From: Planctomycetes bacterium RBG_13_46_10
Lineage (GTDB): Bacteria > Planctomycetota > Phycisphaerae > Sedimentisphaerales > Anaerobacaceae
Reading direction: 5' to 3'
DNA: 5,534 nt
NCBI GenBank assembly: GCA_001824645.1
Contig: MHYD01000011.1
Location: 1,118-6,651 of the forward strand
In this document: positions 1 through 5,126 of the stretch, one piece after another
Layout: every line of letters starts with the position of its first letter
Position numbering within the stretch: the stretch's first letter is position 1
Made by a program: the position numbers and the translations under genes
The notes under the pieces: model-generated
What the model saw: the letters and a program-made list of their open reading frames with translations, nothing else
What the model was told of the DNA's origin: nothing
Databases searched by the model: none

Positions 1-1
1 G

Positions 2-589
2 CTTGAAGGAAAAGGAATTAAAATAGTAGATGCCACCTGTGTGCTGGTTAAAAGGGTGCAGCATATAGCTGAGGAGCTGGCAAAAGAAAACTATAAGGTT
101 GTTGTAATTGGGGATACTAATCATCCGGAAGTTCAGGCGGTGGTGGGTTGTGCCGATGATGTTGTGGTTATCGCAGATGAATCGGACTTACATAAGCTGC
201 CTAAAAATGCAAGACTGGGGATTGTTTGTCAGACTACACAAACACCGGAGTATTTCGGCAGGATGCTCGGAGCGATAGGCAACAGCGGCTTTAGCGAGAT
301 GAAAGTAATCAATACTTTGTGCCGGGAGGCGATAAAAAGACAGGAATCTGCAGTGCAGTTGTGCAGGAAGGTCGATGTTATGTTTGTGCTTGGTGGGCTG
401 GAAAGCGCCAATACGCGGAAATTGGCGGAATTGTGTAAAAAAGAAAATAAACTGACGTTTCATTTGCAAAACTGGAATGAACTTGATATAAATACACTTT
501 TTGGTAAAAATATAGCGGGCGTTACAGCAGGGGCTTCAACGCCTGAATGGATAATTGATGAGTTTGTAAAGAAGCTGGAAGCTTTATAG
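2..589 (+). CDS. ispH: 4-hydroxy-3-methylbut-2-enyl diphosphate reductase (IspH/LytB), C-terminal part, 5' end outside window
   Basis: IspH is a cytosolic [4Fe-4S] enzyme that reduces HMBPP to IPP and DMAPP, the last step of the MEP isoprenoid pathway. The frame is open from base 2 to the TAG at 587-589, giving 195 residues, so roughly 90 N-terminal residues lie upstream, including the first cluster cysteine. Visible family marks are VDATC (cluster cysteine codon 38-40), the substrate-binding His and Glu in NHPEV, the Thr pair in CQTTQT, the third cluster cysteine in NTLC (codon 320-322), GGLESANTRKL (Ser and Asn of the S-x-N substrate motif) and the C-terminal GVTAGASTPEW with its substrate serine. 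In S-x-N the middle residue is Ala where E. coli has Ser; as I recall, Ala is common outside enterobacteria. The GTG at 41 lies inside the conserved region and is not the true start. rpsA follows on the same strand after 168 bp. The identification is very secure. Confidence 0.96.
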   Translation, partial: LEGKGIKIVDATCVLVKRVQHIAEELAKENYKVVVIGDTNHPEVQAVVGCADDVVVIADESDLHKLPKNARLGIVCQTTQTPEYFGRMLGAIGNSGFSEMKVINTLCREAIKRQESAVQLCRKVDVMFVLGGLESANTRKLAELCKKENKLTFHLQNWNELDINTLFGKNIAGVTAGASTPEWIIDEFVKKLEAL

Positions 590-626
590 TGCATGTGCGT
601 GTCCTGAATCTTTGATTGTATGACGT

Positions 627-655
627 GCGTTTGCTGCGTGGGCAAATGCTTTTTT
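627..655 (+). terminator. Probable intrinsic terminator after ispH
   Basis: GCGTTTGC (627-634) pairs with GCAAATGC (642-649) as an 8-bp stem with one G-U pair and a 7-base loop, followed at once by six T (650-655). This is the classical Rho-independent layout, 37 bp after the ispH stop codon. It implies that most ispH transcripts end before rpsA and that rpsA has its own promoter, although the stem is short and read-through is possible. No folding energy was calculated. Confidence 0.6.
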
Positions 656-669
656 GTAAGTATAAAAAA

Positions 670-726
670 TTCGTGTTTGTGCAGAGTTGCACGAAGGCAT
701 ATCGGCGTGTTTGTGGGGCGCCGATA
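670..726 (+). promoter_or_regulatory. Potential structured leader of rpsA (two hairpins)
   Basis: Two foldable elements lie just upstream of the rpsA ribosome binding site. The first can form either TTCGTG (670-675) with CACGAA (690-695), or the competing shorter stem GTGCA (679-683) with TGCAC (688-692). The second is a perfect 8-bp stem, TATCGGCG (700-707) with CGCCGATA (719-726), around an 11-base G/T-rich loop. E. coli rpsA is known to be autoregulated through hairpins in its translation initiation region, so a similar role is conceivable. That comparison is inference; only the complementarity is seen. Confidence 0.35.
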
Positions 727-757
727 AGTCAGATTTCCAGACTCCACAAAGGAATTA

Positions 758-2680
758 ATGTTTATGGTAGATAGAAATTTAATTAACAGGTTAGGTTTAA
801 CAGAAGAAAAGCTCGACCAGCAGGTCGAGGAGTTGTTCAGTGCGAAAGAAAACGAGTTTCTGGAAGAGGCTCTTCGGACAAAGGTGGATTTGCGCCTGCC
901 GGGGACCATTCTAAAAGGAACAATCGTATCGCAGATAGGTAACGATGTCATTGTCGAGGTCGGCCTGAAAAGTGAAGGTGTTGTCGATGCGGGTGAATTT
1001 AATAGCCCTGAAGAAGTGACTCCTGGCAGGCAGATTGAAGTGCTTCTTGAAGATACCGATTCCGAAAGCGGCCTTATTTTATTGAGTAAGCGCAAAGCAG
1101 ACGCTATCAGAGGGTGGGAGACGATTATCAATACGAAAAAGGAAGGTGATGTTGTCAGCGGCAGGGTTATAAGGCGGATAAAGGGAGGTTTACTTATTGA
1201 TATTGGAGTACCTGTGTTTTTGCCGGCCTCACAAGTAGATATCAGGAAACCGGGTGATATTAGCAGGTTTATCGGCAAAGAGGTAAAATGCAAGATTCTC
1301 AAAATTGATGTAGAAGGCCGCAATATCGTAGTGTCGAGACGAAAACTTATTGAAGAGGAGCGACGCAGCAGCAAAGAAAAAATATTGACGGATATTGAGG
1401 TTGGACAGCTACGCAAGGGCGTAGTGAAAAACATAGCTGATTTTGGTGTGTTTGTGGATTTGGGCGGCCTGGATGGACTGCTGCATATCTCTGACTTAAG
1501 CTGGGGCAGGATATCTCATCCGTCAGAAGTTGTTAATCTCGATCAGGATATTGAATGCATTGTTATTGGTGTTGATAAAGAGAATGAGAAGATTTCACTT
1601 GGTTTGAAACAAAAGACACCAAGTCCCTGGGAAAATATTGAGGAACGTTACCCCATCGGAGCAAAAGTAAAGGGCAAAATCGTAAATGTGATGAACTATG
1701 GAGTGTTTGTCAGGCTTGAAGACGGAGTTGAGGGGCTTGTACATATCAGCGAAATGAGCTGGACGAAGCGTCTGACACATCCCAGTGAGATGGTTAACTT
1801 GGGAGACGAGATTGATGTGGTTGTGTTGAACGTCAATAGGGAAAAACAGGAAATCTCGCTGGGGCTGAAGCAAACTGAAGTAAATCCCTGGACAATAGCT
1901 GCTCAGAAATATCCCCCCGGGACAATCGTAACAGCGAAGGTGCGAAGTATGACCAACTTTGGTGCCTTTGTGGAAATAGAGCCGGGCATTGATGGAATGA
2001 TACACATCTCGGATTTAAGCTGGACTAAAAAATATGGACATCCGAGTGAGGCCTTGCAAAAGGGTCAGGAAGTTAAGTCGGTTGTCCTTGAGGTGAATGA
2101 GGAGAAACAGCGCATATCGATGGGTGTAAAGCAAATGAACGAGGACCCATGGATTCGTGCCATTCCGGAGAAGTACATTCCGGGCCACATAATAAAGGGT
2201 AAAATTGCAAAGCTTACTAATTTCGGTGCCTTTGTTGAGCTTGAGCCGGATCTGGAAGGTCTTTTGCATATTTCTGAGCTTGCAGATCACAAAATCGAGA
2301 AGCCTCAGGATGTTGTAAAAGTTGGGGATGAAGTGGAAGTTAAAATTCTGAAGGTTGATGCCGAGAACCGAAAGATCGGTTTGAGCTTGCGGAGAGTTCA
2401 GTGGTCTTCTGAAGAGCAAACAGCCAAAACAACGGATCACAAAGATTCAATTAATATTCATGACCCGTCTTATGAAGCCGATGAGAATAAGCAATCTGAG
2501 CATAGGGGCCCGAAAGCACACAAAAGCAAGGAGATAGAAGCACAAAGCAGTGTGGTTGAGCAGGAAGATATTGAACAGCAGCATGAACAGAATGAAGCAG
2601 AGCAATCCCAGGAAAAACCTGATATGGAGAGCGAGGCCGAAAGCGACAAGGATCAGGATGAGAAAAACGGGAAAGCGTGA
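758..2680 (+). CDS. rpsA: 30S ribosomal protein S1, six S1 domains plus acidic C-terminal tail
   Basis: S1 binds mRNA on the 30S subunit and helps unfold and load it for translation initiation. The 640 residues contain six OB-fold S1 repeats at about 49-113, 129-196, 215-284, 301-371, 387-458 and 475-546. Repeats 3-6 are the most canonical, with (N/D)(F/Y)G(V/A)FV and (G/M)(L/M)(L/V/I)HIS(D/E)(L/M), and repeats 3-5 share an HPSE motif. Repeats 1 and 2 are divergent, as in proteobacterial S1, where they contact the ribosome. Residues 549-640 form a low-complexity tail rich in Glu, Gln, Asp, Lys and Ser; E. coli S1 is about 557 residues and lacks such a long extension. AAAGGA (748-753) lies 4 bases before the ATG at 758 and 10 before a second in-frame ATG at 764, so MVDRNLINRL could be the real N terminus. 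ispH lies upstream, separated by a probable terminator. Confidence 0.96.
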   Translation: MFMVDRNLINRLGLTEEKLDQQVEELFSAKENEFLEEALRTKVDLRLPGTILKGTIVSQIGNDVIVEVGLKSEGVVDAGEFNSPEEVTPGRQIEVLLEDTDSESGLILLSKRKADAIRGWETIINTKKEGDVVSGRVIRRIKGGLLIDIGVPVFLPASQVDIRKPGDISRFIGKEVKCKILKIDVEGRNIVVSRRKLIEEERRSSKEKILTDIEVGQLRKGVVKNIADFGVFVDLGGLDGLLHISDLSWGRISHPSEVVNLDQDIECIVIGVDKENEKISLGLKQKTPSPWENIEERYPIGAKVKGKIVNVMNYGVFVRLEDGVEGLVHISEMSWTKRLTHPSEMVNLGDEIDVVVLNVNREKQEISLGLKQTEVNPWTIAAQKYPPGTIVTAKVRSMTNFGAFVEIEPGIDGMIHISDLSWTKKYGHPSEALQKGQEVKSVVLEVNEEKQRISMGVKQMNEDPWIRAIPEKYIPGHIIKGKIAKLTNFGAFVELEPDLEGLLHISELADHKIEKPQDVVKVGDEVEVKILKVDAENRKIGLSLRRVQWSSEEQTAKTTDHKDSINIHDPSYEADENKQSEHRGPKAHKSKEIEAQSSVVEQEDIEQQHEQNEAEQSQEKPDMESEAESDKDQDEKNGKA

Positions 2681-2740
2681 GCATTTAAAGTTCAGGAATA
2701 TAAATCGATTCTGAAGATAGGCATGCAAGCAGATATTTTA

Positions 2741-2769
2741 CTGATATTACGTGTTTCGCCGAATATAAT
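2741..2769 (+). promoter_or_regulatory. Weak candidate sigma70-type promoter
   Basis: CTGATA (4 of 6 matches to TTGACA) is separated by 17 bp from a perfect TATAAT. The predicted start near 2776 would transcribe the rest of the gap and possibly the PIN/TRAM gene. AT-rich spacers give such matches by chance, and a better promoter lies closer to that gene. Confidence 0.25.
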
Positions 2770-3052
2770 ATACAGGTCAAACTTTCATGTTTATTCGGAT
2801 TGTTCAGTCTGAGATTGGTGAGCAGCATGTAATAAGTAATAAAGATATTGAGAGAATTCGTTTTTGCTCTGTTTTTGTCGGTTTCTTTCTTGTTGGCTGA
2901 TTTTATGTCTCCTGCTTTCTCTTTTGTGCGGTGTCAAATTATTAAATAAAAAAATTGCTTGCGGTCTTGCTGCAGTAAACCAAAGGTGAATTGAAAATGC
3001 TTTTTTCGATGTAGCAGAGATTGAAAGATAGTTTGTGATAATAACGTATTTA

Positions 3053-3081
3053 TTGATAGTGTCTCATCTGGAGGGTATAAT
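3053..3081 (+). promoter_or_regulatory. Near-consensus sigma70-type promoter for the PIN/TRAM gene
   Basis: TTGATA (3053-3058, 5 of 6 matches) and TATAAT (3076-3081, 6 of 6) are separated by exactly 17 bp. Transcription would begin near 3088, giving a leader of about 45 bases that contains the GGGAGG ribosome binding site at 3118-3123. This is the strongest promoter-like site in the window and suggests constitutive expression independent of rpsA. Confidence 0.65.
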
Positions 3082-3132
3082 AATTTTTATCGTAAATAAA
3101 AAGATTGTGTCATAATTGGGAGGTTTATAATT

Positions 3133-4278
3133 ATGTTACTTTGGGTTTTTAGAAGTATCTTTCTTATAGTTATTGTAGCGGTTCTTTTCGTTAATTTAAC
3201 TTCGCCGAGCATTGCTATTGGTGAGGATGGTAAACCTTCGGAGCCATCACGCCAGGCAAATTTCAATGCTATTGTTTGCAGCAGTCTGGGCATGGCATTA
3301 TTTGTTTTTCTGTTGGATGTTCTTACGCCCAAGAATAAACTCAGCGCCCTGGCGGGGGTATTTCTCGGCCTGTTGGTCGGAGTGTTTATTAGCTGGGCTC
3401 TGTCACCTTTGGTAGATATGATTATGGATACATACAAGATTGAGGTAACTCCTTATGCGGTTAAGGCAATTAAATGGATGATGGGAATATGTGTTTGTTA
3501 CCTGACTATCAGCATTGTGATGCGAACAAAAGATGATGTTCGTTTTGTGGTCCCGTATGTTGAATTTGCCAAGCAGACCAAAGGGGCCAGGCCGTTGGTT
3601 TTGGATACCTCAGCAATTGTCGATGGGCGAATAGCTGACTTGTGCCAGAGCAGGTTATTCGATGCTCCGCTGTTTGTGCCGCGTTTCGTTCTTAATGAGC
3701 TGCAATTGATAGCCGATTCGGCTGACAAGCTCAAACGAAACCGTGGAAGGCGAGGATTGGATATACTTAACAAGATGCAAACGAACCCGAATATTGATGT
3801 GCAGATCGATGATACTACGGTTCCGGAAGTTGAGGATGTCAAAGGTGTCGATCAGAAATTAATGATGTTCACTAAAGGCTGTAATGGAAGGCTGGTCACA
3901 ACTGATTATAATCTAAGCAAGGTTGCCCAGGTTCGCGGTGTTGATGTTGTAAATATTAATGATTTGGCTAGTTCATTGAAGGTGGTCGTTCTGCCTGGGG
4001 AGGCAATGGAGGTTAAAATCATAAAACCCGGCGAAGAGGCGGAACAAGGCATCGGCTATCTGGATGATGGGACAATGATTGTTGTTGAAGGCGCCCGCAA
4101 CAAGATTGGACGGGAAGTTGTTATCAGTGTTACCAGCTCTTTACAAACTTCAGCGGGGAAAATGATTTTCGGCAAATTTGAGTCTTTTGTCCAGGATACA
4201 GATACGCATGACCGGCGAACATACAGCAGAAAGCCGGCCGAAGCAGGCGCAGTAAATAGTCAAAGAAACAGGAAATGA
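3133..4278 (+). CDS. Membrane-anchored PIN/TRAM domain protein (YacL-type putative ribonuclease)
   Basis: This 381-residue protein has the architecture of the widespread, poorly characterised YacL family: N-terminal membrane helices, then a PIN nuclease domain, then a TRAM RNA-binding domain. Hydrophobic segments are at about 3-21, 43-63, 69-92 and 108-130, suggesting four helices that anchor the cytoplasmic part. The PIN domain (about 153-280) keeps the acidic residues that bind metal in active members: D158 in LVLDTS, D164 in IVDGR, E189 in VLNEL, D240 in GVDQK and D258 in VTTDYN. The TRAM domain (about 287-350) includes the GIGYLDDGTMIVVEGAR segment and a beta-rich SLQTSAGKMIFG end. The last 25 residues are polar and basic, probably disordered. 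The start is supported by GGGAGG (3118-3123), 9 bases before the ATG, and a strong promoter upstream. The natural RNA substrate is unknown; endonuclease activity is inferred from the intact acidic residues. Domain assignment is secure. Confidence 0.93.
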   Translation: MLLWVFRSIFLIVIVAVLFVNLTSPSIAIGEDGKPSEPSRQANFNAIVCSSLGMALFVFLLDVLTPKNKLSALAGVFLGLLVGVFISWALSPLVDMIMDTYKIEVTPYAVKAIKWMMGICVCYLTISIVMRTKDDVRFVVPYVEFAKQTKGARPLVLDTSAIVDGRIADLCQSRLFDAPLFVPRFVLNELQLIADSADKLKRNRGRRGLDILNKMQTNPNIDVQIDDTTVPEVEDVKGVDQKLMMFTKGCNGRLVTTDYNLSKVAQVRGVDVVNINDLASSLKVVVLPGEAMEVKIIKPGEEAEQGIGYLDDGTMIVVEGARNKIGREVVISVTSSLQTSAGKMIFGKFESFVQDTDTHDRRTYSRKPAEAGAVNSQRNRK

Positions 4279-4367
4279 CAGAAGAAATTGTTTGTCAGAT
4301 TAAGTAATAACTATTACAGATTATTCCTTCAGGATAAACTTATTCGCCAAATCTCTTGCCTGAGAGT

Positions 4368-4739
4368 TTATTTCCTTGCTGTAGTTGACGAGTTAATTTG
4401 AGCACCTATCTCGGAGAGCTGGTCTTTAAACTGCTTGAGCATGTTTATCATCTGCTCACGTAACATTTGGTTGTCATTTTGCAGAGATGTAATTTGCTCT
4501 TGCATTGCAGCTTGTTCTTTCATAAGGCCATTTACAGCATTAGTTATGGCGTTTATTTGTGTCGTGTCGGCTGTTATTTGTTGGGAATGAGCCTGCACTA
4601 CGTTTTGCAGCTTAATCTGGCTATCCTTAACTTCAGCGACTTGCCTGCTGCAACCGGCAAAAACCAGGCTGGTCACGACAAAAAGCCAGGCCAGGAGTGT
4701 CCATATATTGAGTTTTTTTGCGTTCAATTTATTTTCCAT
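4368..4739 (-). CDS. Small coiled-coil lipoprotein of unknown function
   Basis: The 123-residue product begins with a lysine-containing N-region (MENKLNAKK) and a hydrophobic helix at about 12-28, then the lipobox LVFAGC. C30 would be lipidated and become the mature N terminus, as in Lpp-type lipoproteins. From about 35 to 115 the chain is almost entirely polar residues with regularly spaced Ile, Leu, Met and Val, and no Pro. It is rich in Gln and Asn, which indicates a long alpha-helical coiled coil, probably oligomeric in the periplasm. I cannot assign a family; resemblance to Lpp or other helical envelope tethers is architectural only, and the C terminus lacks the Tyr-Arg-Lys end of E. coli Lpp although it ends in ARK. 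A GAGAGG-type Shine-Dalgarno (4749-4754, read on the minus strand) lies 9 bases before the ATG. The gene converges on the PIN/TRAM gene (89-bp gap) and diverges from argB. Confidence 0.8.
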   Translation of the reverse strand: MENKLNAKKLNIWTLLAWLFVVTSLVFAGCSRQVAEVKDSQIKLQNVVQAHSQQITADTTQINAITNAVNGLMKEQAAMQEQITSLQNDNQMLREQMINMLKQFKDQLSEIGAQINSSTTARK

Positions 4740-4773
4740 TTTTTAATACCTCTCTGTAACCAAACCCCAAAAT

Positions 4774-4823
4774 AGTTCTGACTCAAAATTCGTCCCTGGT
4801 AGTGTTGCTACTGAGAAAGAACT
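4774..4823 (-). promoter_or_regulatory. Potential structured 5' leader element of the lipoprotein mRNA
   Basis: AGTTCT (4774-4779) is complementary to AGAACT (4818-4823). Inside this, CTCA (4782-4785) pairs with TGAG (4812-4815), leaving a two-by-two internal loop, and GTAG (4799-4802) pairs with CTAC (4808-4811) around a 5-base loop. A 13-base bulge sits on one side. The nested complementarity would place an imperfect stem-loop in the lipoprotein 5' leader if transcription starts near 4866. The reverse complement folds equally well, so strand and function are uncertain. Confidence 0.3.
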
Positions 4824-4872
4824 GTAATTTTGCAAGCAGGCGCCGCGGCCCGCTCCTCCATGATGTTAATAT

Positions 4873-4901
4873 AGGATAACATATCTGTTGTTATAAGTCA
4901 A
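4873..4901 (-). promoter_or_regulatory. Candidate sigma70-type promoter for the lipoprotein gene
   Basis: Read on the minus strand, TTGACT (4901-4896) is followed after 17 bp by TATCCT (4878-4873), matching 5 of 6 and 4 of 6 consensus bases. Transcription would begin near 4866, leaving a leader of about 127 bases. The inverted repeat ATAAC (4876-4880) with GTTAT (4890-4894) lies inside the promoter and could be an operator. Confidence 0.4.
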
Positions 4902-4977
4902 GAGCGGAGGATAAGAATCATGGATAATGGTTATAATTCCTGCTTTCATGTTAATTAATGAGTCAATGGACAAGTGA

Positions 4978-4992
4978 TTTTAGGACCTAAAA
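4978..4992. repeat. Perfect palindrome TTTTAGG-A-CCTAAAA
   Basis: Seven bases are perfectly mirrored around a single central A. The arrangement suits a DNA-binding dimer better than an RNA hairpin, because the loop would be very small, and no T-run follows. It lies about 135 bp before the argB start and about 70 bp before its candidate promoter. An operator role is inference. Confidence 0.4.
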
Positions 4993-5058
4993 AGCTTATA
5001 TGAATAATAAATCCCGAATTTTTATTTAAACCAGAGGCCGTTTGCTTCTAAATATCAC

Positions 5059-5087
5059 TTGACGAACAGCCGGACTATAAATAAACT
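5059..5087 (+). promoter_or_regulatory. Weak candidate promoter for argB
   Basis: TTGACG (5059-5064, 5 of 6 matches) is followed after 17 bp by TAAACT (5082-5087, 4 of 6). A better -10 match, TATAAA at 5076-5081, is only 11 bp from the -35 box, so the assignment is uncertain. A start near 5094 would give a leader of about 33 bases containing AAGGAG. Confidence 0.3.
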
Positions 5088-5126
5088 CCTGATTTCTCTA
5101 AATGCTGTTTTAAGGAGTTATTAGAG

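Larger units (their letters stand above)
2681..3132. other. 452-bp intergenic region between rpsA and the PIN/TRAM gene
   Basis: No convincing gene is visible. Eleven bases after the rpsA stop, TTCAG-G-AAT (2691-2699) can pair with ATTCTGAA (2708-2715), leaving one bulged G. No T-run follows, so this is not a standard terminator, but it could protect the mRNA 3' end. CTGATA (2741-2746) and TATAAT (2764-2769), 17 bp apart, form a possible promoter ahead of a 37-codon ORF at 2787-2900 that lacks a clear Shine-Dalgarno sequence. Roughly 2857-2935 is strikingly rich in T and pyrimidines on this strand. The right end holds the PIN/TRAM promoter and ribosome binding site. Confidence 0.6.
4740..5126. 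other. 387-bp divergent intergenic region between the lipoprotein gene and argB
   Basis: No full-length gene is present. From left to right it holds the lipoprotein ribosome binding site, a foldable element (4774-4823), a GC-rich block (4837-4855) unlike the AT-rich surroundings, a candidate minus-strand promoter (4873-4901), three tiny ORFs on the plus strand (4920-4958, 4958-4990 and one beginning at the ATG ending 5003), a perfect palindrome (4978-4992), a weak argB promoter (5059-5087) and the argB Shine-Dalgarno AAGGAG (5112-5117). Confidence 0.6.

Noticed and set aside
661..666. TATAAA as a -10 box for rpsA
   Set aside because: No acceptable -35 box lies 15-19 bp upstream; the nearest TTG-type hexamer is about 24 bp away. 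The rpsA promoter therefore remains unassigned.
460..1434. A 324-codon open frame on the minus strand
   Set aside because: It runs antisense to the end of ispH and the start of rpsA, and its product is Ser/Thr/Leu-rich with no recognisable domain. The plus-strand proteins are unmistakable, so it is a shadow.
2857..2935. T-rich tract considered as a terminator or structured RNA
   Set aside because: No GC-rich stem precedes any of the T-runs, so it is only compositional bias.
4304..4317. GTAATA-AC-TATTAC inverted repeat after the PIN/TRAM stop, considered as a terminator
   Set aside because: The stem is entirely AT-rich apart from its outer G-C pair, and no T-run follows on either strand, so termination is not supported.
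4467..4775. A 102-codon open frame on the plus strand opposite the lipoprotein gene
   Set aside because: The product is Cys/Leu-rich without motifs, while the minus strand has a ribosome binding site, signal peptide, lipobox and coiled coil.
5059..5081. TTGACG with TATAAA as the argB promoter
   Set aside because: The spacer is only 11 bp, too short for sigma70 recognition. The weaker TAAACT at 17 bp was kept as the low-confidence candidate.
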